Shown: positions 44,056 through 55,711, numbered from the stretch's first letter. The stretch: DNA of 64,000 nt from Microvirga massiliensis (GCF_001006805.1 NZ_LN811357.1:309289-373288); one strand, 5' to 3'. Notes: generated from the sequence alone by a model not told the origin. Numbers and translations are program-made.

Positions 44056-45848
44056 GCAACGAGCGGCTCTCCCAACCAGCCTCAGGGCTGGCCTCCGCAT
44101 GGCACAGCCTTACGTCGTCGCCTCTCGCTGCAATTATCCTGATCATGGGCGGGTTGGCACTCGCCCCACTTTTCGTCTCCACCTATTATGCTTCGGATGT
44201 CCTGGCCAAAGCCATGATCCTAGCGATTCTGGCCGTCGGGCTCGATCTCGCCTGGGGATATGGAGGCATTTTGAGCCTCGGCCATTCCGCCTTTTTCGGG
44301 CTCGGCGCCTATGCCATGTCGATCATGCTCCTGCGGTGGGATTCTGTTCTCGCAGGCGTGACTGGAATGGCTGCGGCGATTGCTCTTCCTGCAGCGCTGG
44401 CAGCCGTGGTGGGCTGGTTCGTCTTCTTCGGTGCGACCAGCACGCTCTACGTGGCAATCGTCACGCTGGCCTTGCCGGTACTCCTTTCGGCCGTAGCATT
44501 GCGGGTTCCCGGTTTAACCGGCGGGCAGACCGGGCTGAGCGGCATACCCGCATTTCCTTGGGAAGGCCCTCTCACCACTTACTACGCGCTGCTCGCCATT
44601 CTTTGCGCGGCAACGGCGCTCATCTATGCGGTCGTGCGCAGCGACTACGGACGGCTTCTCGTCGCCATTCGCGATAACGAGCAACGGGCGCAATTCCTGG
44701 GCTACCGCACTCCGCACGTCCGCCTCGGTGTGTTTGCCCTCTCGGGCGGTCTGGCGGGTTTTGCTGGCGCAATCTACGCCCCCTACAACGGATTCGTATC
44801 GCACGATGTATTGGGCCTGCAGCTGTCGACGGCGGCGATCGCCTGGGTGGCGATCGGCGGACGCGGCACCGTCGCAGGCCCGCTCATCGGCGCAATTGCC
44901 ATCAACGTCCTGGAGCCGGTCCTGAATGAGGCCTTCCCGGGCCTCTCACGCCTTCTGCTTGGCCTTGTGTTTATTGTCGTGGTGCTCGCTGTCCCAGGCG
45001 GATTGTTCGGGGTGCTCTCCACGCGACGTCCAGACCGGCGCCCGCTCGAGGTCGTGTCGCGTCCGGACGCCGACGAGCGCAAGCGGCAAATGGAAGTCGC
45101 CGTCCGGAAGCTGGGACTGTCCTTTGGGAGCCTGACCGTATTCAAGGACATCAACCTGGCTTTCAGGACCGGTCACCTTCATTGCATGATCGGGCCGAAC
45201 GGGGCGGGCAAATCAACGCTCGTTAATGTCATCACTGGTCTTCTTCGGCCCAGCGAGGGCGAGGTCGTCATCGATGGCGTGCCGGCTCCCCACCACTCGC
45301 CCGCATCGATCGCCCGGCTTGGGATCGTCCGAACATTCCAGGCCAGCAACGTGTTCGAAACCCTGCGGATCGGCGACAATCTCTTCCTCGCTGCCCGGAC
45401 GGGAGCCACCCCGTCGCTTGTCGGATATTCACCGAAGATCGAGCTCTCCGGAAGGGCCGCAGAGGTGCTCCAACTCAGCGGCCTCGGTGCCAAGCTGCAG
45501 GCACGCGCGGGCGATCTCGGTCACGGTGAGCGCAAGTGGCTTGAGCTCTGCATGGTGCTCGCGAGCGATCCAGCGATTATCTTCCTGGACGAACCTACAG
45601 CAGGGCTAACTACGGCGGATCGCGCGAAAGTGGCTCCCCTTCTGGTTGCGCTCGTCCATAGGCATGGGCTCGGGCTCCTGTTGATCGAGCACGATCTCGA
45701 CTTTGTTAAATCAATTGCCGATCGGCTCACGGTCCTGGCGAACGGGAGCGTCCTCGCGGATGGCGCTGTAGAAGAGGTGATCCGGAACCCGGAGGTCACC
45801 CAGGTCTACCTGGGCCACCGGGCGGGCTCTCAAGGGGTGAGCCTTTGA
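44052..45848 (+). CDS. fused ABC permease-ATPase LivM-LivG
   Basis: The 598-residue protein joins two usually separate subunits. Residues 1-325 are LivM: LDLAWGYGGILSLGHSAFFG, SDYGRLLVAIRDNEQRAQFL and a GGLFGVLST end. A linker (about 326-340) leads to LivG at 342-598: Walker A IGPNGAGKSTLVN, FQASNVFETLRIGDN, the signature LGHGERKWLELCMVL in place of LSGGQ, and Walker B IIFLDEPTAGLT. The altered signature LGHGE is usual in urea/amide (UrtD-like) LivG proteins. It couples a permease to its own ATPase; LivF follows with a one-base overlap. Confidence 0.9.
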   Translation: MSNERLSQPASGLASAWHSLTSSPLAAIILIMGGLALAPLFVSTYYASDVLAKAMILAILAVGLDLAWGYGGILSLGHSAFFGLGAYAMSIMLLRWDSVLAGVTGMAAAIALPAALAAVVGWFVFFGATSTLYVAIVTLALPVLLSAVALRVPGLTGGQTGLSGIPAFPWEGPLTTYYALLAILCAATALIYAVVRSDYGRLLVAIRDNEQRAQFLGYRTPHVRLGVFALSGGLAGFAGAIYAPYNGFVSHDVLGLQLSTAAIAWVAIGGRGTVAGPLIGAIAINVLEPVLNEAFPGLSRLLLGLVFIVVVLAVPGGLFGVLSTRRPDRRPLEVVSRPDADERKRQMEVAVRKLGLSFGSLTVFKDINLAFRTGHLHCMIGPNGAGKSTLVNVITGLLRPSEGEVVIDGVPAPHHSPASIARLGIVRTFQASNVFETLRIGDNLFLAARTGATPSLVGYSPKIELSGRAAEVLQLSGLGAKLQARAGDLGHGERKWLELCMVLASDPAIIFLDEPTAGLTTADRAKVAPLLVALVHRHGLGLLLIEHDLDFVKSIADRLTVLANGSVLADGAVEEVIRNPEVTQVYLGHRAGSQGVSL

Positions 45849-46543
45849 TGCTCACGATCAGCGACCTCCATTCCGGTTACGGCGATCTCGTCATTCTCCA
45901 CGGGGTAACAGCTGAAGTTGCACCAGGCGAGATCGTATCCGTGCTCGGTCACAACGGGGTCGGCAAGACTACACTGATGCGGTCGATCATCGGCCTGTTA
46001 CAGCCGCTTCGAGGCGAGATTCACATCGATGGGCAGAGCACCCGCGGCCTACGACCCTACGAGGTCGCGCGTCGCGGCATCGCTTACATCCCGCAGGAAG
46101 CTGCTCTCTTCCCGGATCTGACGGTTCAAGACAATTTGCGCGTCGCCCTCCCCGATCGCCGCCAGTTCGACCGTGCCTGCGATCGTGCATTGCGCCATTT
46201 TCCGTTCCTGCGCGAACGGTATCAGCAGCGGGCCGGCACTCTCAGCGGAGGGCAGCAGAAGATGCTCCTTGTCGCGCGAGCGCTCCTCTCCGACCCGCGG
46301 CTGATCCTGGCGGACGAGGTCACCGAAGGCGTACAGCCGAGCCAGATCGACCGAATCGGTGAGGCATTGTCGGACGTCAACCAGCAGCAGGGGACAACGA
46401 TCGTCCTCATCGAACAGCATCTCGACTTTGCCCTTGGGCTCGCCGGCCGTTTTGTCGTGATGAAGCAAGGCCGGGTCGCCGCGGAGGGACGCACGGATGC
46501 CGTGGCCGCACGTCGGACCGTGGAAGCTGAGCTCGCTCTTTAG
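45848..46543 (+). CDS. livF: branched-chain-type ABC ATPase LivF (island)
   Basis: The 231-residue ATPase has Walker A LGHNGVGKTTLMR, the signature LSGGQQKMLLVARAL, Walker B LILADEVTEGVQPS and the H-loop IVLIEQHLDFAL. LADEVTEG replaces the usual LLDEPSEG (Pro to Val at the D-loop entry), a mild variant. The ATG overlaps the stop of livM-livG by one base (TGATG). It supplies the second ATPase of the transporter. Confidence 0.9.
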   Translation: MLTISDLHSGYGDLVILHGVTAEVAPGEIVSVLGHNGVGKTTLMRSIIGLLQPLRGEIHIDGQSTRGLRPYEVARRGIAYIPQEAALFPDLTVQDNLRVALPDRRQFDRACDRALRHFPFLRERYQQRAGTLSGGQQKMLLVARALLSDPRLILADEVTEGVQPSQIDRIGEALSDVNQQQGTTIVLIEQHLDFALGLAGRFVVMKQGRVAAEGRTDAVAARRTVEAELAL

Positions 46544-46564
46544 CAGGCCCCCAGGAGTTCGATC

Positions 46565-47974
46565 ATGAAACATGCTGGCTCGTTGCTGATCGGAAGCCGC
46601 ATCACCGAGATCTCGGCTGCAATCGATCAGGGACTGGTGTCGCCCGTGGAGCTCACACAGGCCAGCATCGAGCGAGCCGAGGCTAGTAGCAGCGACTATA
46701 ATGCCTTTACCCTGCTGGCCCAGGATCGCGCGTTGCGACTCGCGCGGGCGGCCGAGGAACGAGCAAGAGCCGGCGCACGGCTCGGGGATCTGGATGGTAT
46801 TCCGATCGCCATCAAGGACATGGTTGATGTCCGGGGATTGCCCACATCCAACGGTTCCGGACCAGCGTGGCGCAGCTGGCCGGCCCGGAGTGCGGCCGTG
46901 GTCGACAATCTGGAACGCACTGGTGCGGTCATCATCGGCAAGACCACACCGCATGAGCTCGGCGTCGGTATCGACAACAACAATCCTCATTATGGGGCCA
47001 CACGCAATCCGTGGATGCGCGAGCGCTCCCCTGGGGGCTCCAGCGGTGGGTCGGCTGCCGCAGTTGCTCTGGGTATCGTCGCGGGTGCGGTCGGGACCGA
47101 CACCGGAGGCTCGATCCGGATTCCGGCCTCGGCGTGTGGGATTTTTGGCTTGAAGGGTACATTTGGCCATCTCCCGACCGAAGGGGTGACGCCGATTGCC
47201 TGGTCACTGGATCACGTCGGTCCGATGGCCGCCCACGCCGACGACCTCGAGTTGCTCTTCCGAGCGATGGCCGATGGCCAGCTTCCGCCGGCGGACCGAA
47301 GCGCCCGGGCGGGTTTGAAGGGCCTGCGGATCGGTGTCCCCAACCGCTATTTCAACGAGAGGATTCAGAGGTCCGTCGCCAACGCCTATGAAGCCGCGCT
47401 ACGAGCGTTCGAGGAGCAAGGGGCCATTGTTGAGGCGGTCGACCTGCCATCCTGTTCCGATGCTGTCGCCGACGCCTTCATTCTTTCCCAAGTGGAGGCC
47501 GCTTATGCTCACCGGGATCGGATCCCGCAGCATCTTGGGGAACTCGGTGACGATGCACGAGCTTTCCTCCAGATCGGTCAGAGTGTCATGGCTCTCGCCT
47601 TTGTGGATGCCGTGCAGAGACAGGCACGGTTCCGTCGTGCGATGGATGCTGTCTTTGCGACCATAGACATCCTCGTCGTACCGGCGACGCCGGCGCCCGC
47701 GCAGCCGATCGGCGCTTCGGAAGTCCGCTTCGGTGACGAGGTCGAGCCTCTCTTCAACTGCATGATCCGATACACCTCGGTTTTCAATGTATCAGGCCAT
47801 CCGGCACTGGCTACCCCATGCCCGATAGGAGCAGAGGGACTGCCGACCGGTATCCAAATTGTCGGGCCAATGGGCAGTGAGCACTGGCTCCTCGGCATCG
47901 CTGCCCGTTATGAAGAGAGCGCCCTGGCCGAGCACAACGCCCGACTACACGCCCTACGTTCTGCCTCAGGTTAG
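46565..47974 (+). CDS. amidase-signature family hydrolase
   Basis: The 469-residue protein has the Ser-cisSer-Lys triad of the amidase signature family: Lys84 (PIAIKDMVDVRG), cis-Ser159 (SPGGSSGGSAAAVA) and nucleophile Ser183 (GTDTGGSIRIPASA). These enzymes hydrolyse amides or carbamoyl groups; GatA relatives amidate tRNA, but no gatB/C is here. It starts 22 bases after livF in the same direction, so it probably cleaves the imported amide in the cytoplasm. Confidence 0.9.
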   Translation: MKHAGSLLIGSRITEISAAIDQGLVSPVELTQASIERAEASSSDYNAFTLLAQDRALRLARAAEERARAGARLGDLDGIPIAIKDMVDVRGLPTSNGSGPAWRSWPARSAAVVDNLERTGAVIIGKTTPHELGVGIDNNNPHYGATRNPWMRERSPGGSSGGSAAAVALGIVAGAVGTDTGGSIRIPASACGIFGLKGTFGHLPTEGVTPIAWSLDHVGPMAAHADDLELLFRAMADGQLPPADRSARAGLKGLRIGVPNRYFNERIQRSVANAYEAALRAFEEQGAIVEAVDLPSCSDAVADAFILSQVEAAYAHRDRIPQHLGELGDDARAFLQIGQSVMALAFVDAVQRQARFRRAMDAVFATIDILVVPATPAPAQPIGASEVRFGDEVEPLFNCMIRYTSVFNVSGHPALATPCPIGAEGLPTGIQIVGPMGSEHWLLGIAARYEESALAEHNARLHALRSASG

Positions 47975-48082
47975 CCTTTGAGATCTTCTAAGTGCCGGTG
48001 CGATGATCTGTTCGGCAAGCGCCAGTTGGCGTCAACCATGAAGCATTCATTTGCTGGTGACGACATGTAGCCTTTCCTTGGC

Positions 48083-49249
48083 TCAAAGTGAGCTCGTTGA
48101 TCGTGTCTCGACGAGGCGCGCGAGGAGAGATGCTCCGATTGGAATAACCGTGTCGTCGAAATTATAGCTCTCATTGTGAAGCGCAGGGCCTGGTGTTTGG
48201 CCCAGCCATATGTAGGCGCCTGGGACAGCATGCAGCATATCGGCGAAGTCCTCGCTGGCCATTTGTGGTGTCGCATCTCGGTCCACATTCGAGGATCCAA
48301 ACAGCTCAGTTGCAACTCTGGCTGCCGCTGCGGTTTGCTCTTCATGATTGCGCAAAACCGAAAAAATATCTTTGATTTCAACCTCGATCGTAGCGTTGAA
48401 GGCCTTCGCGATGCCAGCCGCGATCTCGCGGAGACGGACGCCTGCAAGCTCACGCAAATGGTCATCGAATGTGCGCACCGTGCCGGCCAGGTGCATGGCC
48501 TCCGGGATCACGTTATAGGCAGACCCGCCATGAACTTGGGTGATGGATACAACTAAGGCCTTCAATGGATCGGCATTCCGGCTCACGATAGTCTGGATCG
48601 CTTGGCCGAGTGTGAATGCGATGACCCCGGGATCAACCGCTTGGTGCGGGTAGGCACCGTGTGCACCGCGCCCGGTGATCCGGAGATCAAAGAAGTCAGC
48701 TGCGGCCATAGCGGCACCAGCTCGGAGAGAGACGCGCCCATGTGGTCCTTCCGGAGAATTGTGTAGGCCATAAATCTCATCGCAAGGAAACCGCTGGAAC
48801 AGCCCGTCCGCGATCATCGCGCGGGCACCGCCGAGCCCTTCCTCGGCTGGCTGGAATATGAAGATTGCTGTTCCCTCGAAAGCACGGGTCTCCGCAAGAT
48901 AGCGCGCAGCACCAAGCAGCATCGTTGTATGACCGTCATGACCGCAAGCGTGCATCTTGCCTATTGTCCTAGATCTATAGGGAAGGTTCGTGGCCTCTTG
49001 GATTGGGAGTGCGTCCATGTCGGCGCGAAGCCCAATCCGGCGCGTGCTTGAGCCTCTTCCCTGGAGTACGCCAACGACTCCTGTCTTGCCGATGCCGCGG
49101 TGCACTACTATGCCCCAGGCAGCAAGCCGTTCCGCGACGATCCCGGATGTACGCTCCTCTTCAAATCCAGTCTCCGGGTGGGCATGAAGATCGTGCCTGA
49201 TTGCAACAAGTTCGTCCAAATAAGAAGATATTCGATCGAGAGCTGTCAT
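48083..49249 (-). CDS. M20 amidohydrolase (hippurate/N-acyl-amino acid type)
   Basis: The 388-residue metallohydrolase has the family metal site GLRADMDALPIQE, GKMHACGHDGHTTML and IFQPAEEGLGGARAMI. A dimerisation domain lies near 185-300 (GRGAHGAYPHQAVDPGV) and the closing EDFADML. It matches the hippurate hydrolase/IAA-amino acid hydrolase group that splits N-acyl amino acids or amides. It is transcribed towards the amidase gene, 108 bases away. Its codon use is visibly less GC rich than the neighbours outside the island, in line with acquired DNA. Confidence 0.9.
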   Translation of the reverse strand: MTALDRISSYLDELVAIRHDLHAHPETGFEEERTSGIVAERLAAWGIVVHRGIGKTGVVGVLQGRGSSTRRIGLRADMDALPIQEATNLPYRSRTIGKMHACGHDGHTTMLLGAARYLAETRAFEGTAIFIFQPAEEGLGGARAMIADGLFQRFPCDEIYGLHNSPEGPHGRVSLRAGAAMAAADFFDLRITGRGAHGAYPHQAVDPGVIAFTLGQAIQTIVSRNADPLKALVVSITQVHGGSAYNVIPEAMHLAGTVRTFDDHLRELAGVRLREIAAGIAKAFNATIEVEIKDIFSVLRNHEEQTAAAARVATELFGSSNVDRDATPQMASEDFADMLHAVPGAYIWLGQTPGPALHNESYNFDDTVIPIGASLLARLVETRSTSSL

Positions 49250-50158
49250 GGATCGTGCTCCCCTCAGCTTGATCCGGCACGCTGGAAAGACCGGAGAGCT
49301 ATGGCGGAATGTGGGTGACGGGGCCGATCAGGCGGCGCTGTGTGATGGCGTCGGGACGACCTCGATGCCGTCCTGGAATCTGACACCGGCGATCACCTTC
49401 GGCAACTGGTTTCCACCCGTCAGATGCTGCTAGATACGGGATGCCGCCATCACGAGGTTGAACACCATTCGCCGGATTGTTGTTGGGGACAGTACGCCCT
49501 TGTGCGCCCCGTGCGATGCCGGACCACGAACTCGATCGGGAGCGTGTTCGTGGTCCGCAGGTGGATCCAAAGCTCGGCGGCCCATTGGAGAGGGCCAGCA
49601 GCGCCCGCCAGTCCTTGCGGAGGCAGTCGACGGCTTTACGATCCCGGATCTTGACCCGGCTGACCTCGACCGGACTGATGGTGAACCGGATCAGACGCTC
49701 GGGGCCGTGCCCGTGCCGAACCAGACGCTGGCGTCCGTCCGACAGCTTCAGGTCGCGCGGGCTGGCAAAATAAGCCTCAGCTTCGCTCTCGCTGGCCTGC
49801 GCGAGAGCAGCTGGCGGGTGCCGGCGCGCAGGAGCTTCGTCCGGGGATCGTCGATCCGTCGGAGTGGCGCCATCGGAGAGTGCTGATAGTCTTGGTCATA
49901 GCGTATCGCTCTTCCCCAGGAGGTTCGGGCAGGCTCATCACCCGCCGCGAGACGCCGCCCCTCTCTCACCACCATTACCCACTTCCGCTATTGCGCGTAC
50001 CAGCAGAGCAAGAGCCTCAATCCCGCCCGTGATGCGACCCTTTGATCCGATCTTCCCCGGCGCCTGACGCGAGATCAGCCCGAAGCGATCGGTAAGCTCA
50101 AGATTGGTTCAGGCGCGAGCCTTTGGAAGGGCCGGTATCCACTTGCCCGTACGCCGCT
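49250..50158. other. gene-free stretch with decayed insertion sequence
   Basis: About 900 bases between the amidohydrolase and the FadB-like gene. The left two thirds is an IS256-family remnant on the minus strand. The right third has only frames open by base composition. Nothing else recognised. Confidence 0.55.
49291..49600 (-). pseudogene. IS256-family transposase, decayed 3' part
   Basis: On the minus strand, fragments in different frames match IS256-type (mutator) transposases: ELWIHLRTTN then VRHRTGRTR near 49520-49580, followed after a frame change by MVFNLVMAASR, a TAG stop, and GNQLPKVIAGVRFQDGIEVV then PTPSHSAA and TGA at 49328-49330. The sequence gagctatggcggaatgtggg just beyond the stop resembles the element end. 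Frameshifts and an internal stop show it is dead. Its boundaries upstream of about 49600 cannot be fixed. Confidence 0.75.
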
Positions 50159-52264
<2,106 letters not shown>

Positions 52265-52554
52265 CGGATCCACCCTTGCCTGCTGCCTGCGCGATCGGCC
52301 ATGCCCGTGCTCTCTCACAGCACGGCGGATATCGATTATCGACAGGCACGAAGTTCGGATACCCCCAAATGCAGGAGTTTCCATCCGCATTTCTCCCACG
52401 ACCGCAGGGGTCGGAAGAGCACACCGGAACTCTGCAGGCGTGCGTTGCCGCATGCTCCACGTCCACTCCCGAGCCAATACTCTATCAATGGGGCACTGGG
52501 CTCTGCCGAAGGGACAGCCAGGTTCTCCATTCAGGACAGATTGGGTAGACGTCC

Positions 52555-53508
52555 ATGATCACGATTAGCGGGTCAGTGGGGCTGTCGGCCCGGAACAAGC
52601 CGGTCGACGTCATGATCGTCCAGCATCTATTAAACCTGAACCACAGTGATGCCGGCTTGACGAAGCCTCTGCCGGTCGATGGCGCTCTCACCGTCGGAAC
52701 GCTCTTTGCGATCGAAGAATTTCAGGAACGGGCGCTCGGGCGCAAGAAGCCCGACGTCAGGGTCGACCCCGGAGGCGCCACGCTGGCCAAGCTCGCGGCG
52801 CCCGTGAAGACGAAGGATACGATCAGTGTCCTTCGCTCCGTGATTCGGGCCGTCTCGTCCATGACGCTCGCGCGGCCGGGCGAGGTATCGAGCGGACTCG
52901 GCACGATTTCGTCTCAAAACTTCCTTCTCAATTACGACCGACAATTCGCGCAACTGAACGGCGTGGCTCGTGCAGGGCTGGTCGAGCTGATCGATTTCAT
53001 CAATGCCGACATGGAAATCCTGGATGTCGGATGGGCCGCCTACATGCTCGCGACGGTGAAGCACGAATGTGCTGAGCGCTGGAAGCCGATCGAGGAATTC
53101 GGCAAGGGAGCCGGCCGCGCCTACGGCAATCCGGTGATGGTGACCGACAGTGAGGGCAACAAGCACACCAATACCTATTACGGACGCGGCTATGTCCAGC
53201 TCACCTGGAGGGACAACTATGCCGGGATGGGACGGGCTCTGGGGCTAGGCGAGGAGCTCGTGATCCGTCCCGAGCTGACACTGGATCCGGCAACATCCTA
53301 CGCCATCATATCCTACGGCATGCGAAACGGATCCTTCACGGGCAGTCGGCTCTCGGACCATATCAATCAGCACAAGTGCGATTATCCCAAGGCCCGGAAG
53401 ATCATCAACGGCCTCGACCAGCATACGAAAATTGCCGGGTATGCCGCCAATATCGAGATGCTCCTGCGCGTCAGCTGCTACAGCAGCATCAGCGACTCGG
53501 GCTTCTGA
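52555..53508 (+). CDS. peptidoglycan-binding / GH19-like lysin
   Basis: The protein has 317 residues and no signal peptide. Residues 1-80 look like a peptidoglycan-binding repeat (VDVMIVQHLLNLNHSD, GALTVGTLFAIEEFQ). A catalytic region lies at 140-290: AAYMLATVKHECAERWKPIE with candidate acidic residues, and TYYGRGYVQLTWRDNYAGMG, typical of chitinase-19/lysozyme-type endolysins and of phage and contractile-tail lysins. Without an export signal it may be released by a phage-like or type VI-like route, or be a leftover lysin. The start ATG has only a weak box. Confidence 0.72.
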   Translation: MITISGSVGLSARNKPVDVMIVQHLLNLNHSDAGLTKPLPVDGALTVGTLFAIEEFQERALGRKKPDVRVDPGGATLAKLAAPVKTKDTISVLRSVIRAVSSMTLARPGEVSSGLGTISSQNFLLNYDRQFAQLNGVARAGLVELIDFINADMEILDVGWAAYMLATVKHECAERWKPIEEFGKGAGRAYGNPVMVTDSEGNKHTNTYYGRGYVQLTWRDNYAGMGRALGLGEELVIRPELTLDPATSYAIISYGMRNGSFTGSRLSDHINQHKCDYPKARKIINGLDQHTKIAGYAANIEMLLRVSCYSSISDSGF

Positions 53509-53542
53509 AGTTCGGCGAAACCGGACGCCCGGCTGGCTGCAC

Positions 53543-54469
53543 TTATTCCTGGGTCCGGAATATCACTGTGGTCTTTTGCCCTTTCGCCACTGCCTGCGCG
53601 TCCTTGTTGAGGAAACCCTCCTTGCGACTCGCAGCCAGGCGCAGCGCGCTCATCAGATGGCGCGGAGCAGGGACCTGAATACCGATCATGGTCAGGTTCT
53701 CGCGGCATGGTCCTGCGCCGGGCAGACCGATCCTTACCGCGACCTGATCATTCTTGATGCTGTGAAACGTAAACCGTGTCAAAAGGTCGTCGGGGAACGA
53801 ATAGCAGCGCCCGTCCTCCAGAACCGGCGGCGCCGATGCGAGATCATCGACGAGCTGGTTCAGCGTCGCAGGCGAGCTGCCAGTTGCCGTCAGCGCCTTC
53901 TGGACCAAGGAATCCTTCCGAAGAGCGGACAGAACGGCGCTCGCGGGGACGTAATCGGTCAGCAGAACCGGATTCAACTCCGCATTCGAACTGGCCTGCG
54001 GAGCTGCCTTGGCGAGGTCGATCGCGATGATGCGGGTTTCCCCGGCGGGATGAGCCTCGGCTCGGCAAGTCGTCGTTTCCGTGTTCCGGATGCTCAGCAC
54101 CGATCCGACGACCGAGAGCAGTGTGGTGTTCACCTCGCGCGTGCAGGCATCGGATTCGGCCGGCGCCGCTTGAGGCGAGATCGATGTCGCCTTGCCGCTG
54201 CGGAGCTCGGCTTCGTCACGATCGAACGCGCTCCGGAGTTCGCGCGACAGGACCAGGGCACCGGATGACATTCTCGCCCTCGCGGCCGTGACGTCGGTCG
54301 TCGTCCAGTCGATACAGTAGCCGCCGCTACAGCCGCTCCAGATCTCGCTCACTGCATTGGCCGCCATCGCGGCACCCGGCTCCCGTGGTTGCGCTATGGA
54401 CGTCCCGAGGCCGAGCACGAGAGGCAGAATCGCGAATGCACTGGCACGGCGGCTGAGCGAGATCGGCAT
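53543..54469 (-). CDS. exported protein of unknown function
   Basis: The 308-residue protein begins with a signal peptide (about 1-27, MPISLSRRASAFAILPLVLG, then TSIAQ). The rest has four or more cysteines (GCSGGYCID, ESDACTRE, ETTTCRAE), suggesting disulfides in the periplasm. I recognise no domain. It converges closely (34 bases) with the lysin gene. An immunity or partner role to that lysin is possible but not shown. Confidence 0.6.
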   Translation of the reverse strand: MPISLSRRASAFAILPLVLGLGTSIAQPREPGAAMAANAVSEIWSGCSGGYCIDWTTTDVTAARARMSSGALVLSRELRSAFDRDEAELRSGKATSISPQAAPAESDACTREVNTTLLSVVGSVLSIRNTETTTCRAEAHPAGETRIIAIDLAKAAPQASSNAELNPVLLTDYVPASAVLSALRKDSLVQKALTATGSSPATLNQLVDDLASAPPVLEDGRCYSFPDDLLTRFTFHSIKNDQVAVRIGLPGAGPCRENLTMIGIQVPAPRHLMSALRLAASRKEGFLNKDAQAVAKGQKTTVIFRTQE

Positions 54470-54559
54470 CTACGCCACCCGAATTCCTCAATGTGATCCG
54501 GACATCATACGCGATACATGGACGGCCAGATAGCTCTTCGATCCTGGCCTGCGCAGAGT

Positions 54560-55264
54560 CTAGAAGACCTTGAAGAGAGCAGTTCCGATGCGACGGACCT
54601 CTTCGAAAATCATGGCGACCTGATAGCTCAGGATGAAGGCCGCTGCGTAGAAGAGGCCTCTGTGACGCCGCCGTATTTCGAACGCGAGATTGGAAAGCAA
54701 GGTACCGGCCGGCGACCAGGCGACCACAAGCGTCGACAGAATCCCGATGACCATCCCGCCCAGAATGTCGCTCGGATAGTGAAAGCCGGCATAGATGCGC
54801 GGGATGGCGCCGAAAGCCATGGCCCAGAGGAAGGCGAAAAGCCCGAGCGGGCGCGAAGCCAGCCAGATCCCGGTCACCAGGGCCAGAAGCAGCGCCGTCG
54901 TGTCACTCGGGAAGGAGCTGTAATCGGCCAATACGTTATCCGACACGCCGAACGGCCTGATGATGTCCAGGTCCGGGTTGTGAATCGGACGAGGCCGCTC
55001 CGGGCCCATGTTCTGAACCACGCGCGCAACGGCCACCGCCAGGAACGCTCCTGCAAACGAGGCCACGACACATCGCCGCCGCTTGGAGGATTCCTCCGGT
55101 GGCACGGAGAACCAGAGCCACCAGGGACAGGCGATCAACGGAACCCCTTTGAGGAGGTGGACGTTGGTGAGGCTGAATCCGACGATAGCCTTGTCGAGAA
55201 TTACGAATTTGTGCGCGAAGCTGTTGAGATACTGGAGCAGGCCCAGATCCAGGTCGTGAAGCAT
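54560..55264 (-). CDS. PAP2-superfamily membrane phosphatase
   Basis: The 234-residue membrane protein has the PAP2 motifs in weak form: MGPERPRP (Arg-Pro) for the first, SFPSDTTA for the second, and RIYAGFHYPSDILGG for the third with its catalytic His and Asp. In the second motif the usual His is Thr, and the Lys of the first is not obvious. Activity on lipid or isoprenoid pyrophosphates is likely but may be altered. The longer open frame upstream is nonconserved; the ATG MLHDLDLG is chosen. Confidence 0.8.
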   Translation of the reverse strand: MLHDLDLGLLQYLNSFAHKFVILDKAIVGFSLTNVHLLKGVPLIACPWWLWFSVPPEESSKRRRCVVASFAGAFLAVAVARVVQNMGPERPRPIHNPDLDIIRPFGVSDNVLADYSSFPSDTTALLLALVTGIWLASRPLGLFAFLWAMAFGAIPRIYAGFHYPSDILGGMVIGILSTLVVAWSPAGTLLSNLAFEIRRRHRGLFYAAAFILSYQVAMIFEEVRRIGTALFKVF

Positions 55265-55376
55265 ACGCGTCCCACACGGTCCAGCAGCGGGCGAGGACCT
55301 CTGCCCCATCAATCGTCGCGCTATCGAAGCGTAACTAGGATCGGCTCCTTCGCCGGCAAGATGTCGAACTCCGTTC

Positions 55377-55711
55377 TTGCCCCCGCTGCAGATCCGCATC
55401 GGCACCAAGCGGAGCGGCGGTCATCGGAAATTCCGGCTCTGGAGCCAGTCTCAATTACGTCGCGCTCGGCAATACCGTGAATGTCGCGAACCATTTGGAA
55501 GCGCTCAACAAGATCTACGGTTACGGGCATCATCGACGCCGAGACCTGCCGCTTGGTCAGCGACCGCATCATCGTTCGGGAACTTGATCGGGTCACAGTG
55601 CATGGCCGATCCGCCAGATCGGTGATCTACGAACTCATCGCTCTCGCCGGTGGCAGCACGACACCTGCCGCGTGGGTGGGAGCCTGCGAGGACGGTCTGC
55701 GCCTTTACTGA
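55377..55711 (+). pseudogene. adenylate cyclase fragment, decayed
   Basis: Pieces in three frames rebuild the end of a class III cyclase: LQIRIG, then GAAVIGNSGSGASLNYVALG with NTVNVANHLEALNKIYG, then TGIIDAETCRLVSDRIIVRE and VTVHGRSARSVIYELIALAG. The 5' part (cyclase start and sensor) is missing, and two frameshifts (near 55400 and 55520) separate the parts. It is a remnant with no function of its own. Confidence 0.75.

Noticed and set aside
46049..47170. 373-residue minus-strand frame
   Set aside because: Antisense to livF and the amidase, both with complete family motifs.
49458..49886. 142-residue plus-strand frame in the gene-free region
   Set aside because: The minus strand here rebuilds IS256-family transposase motifs, so the plus-strand frame is a shadow.
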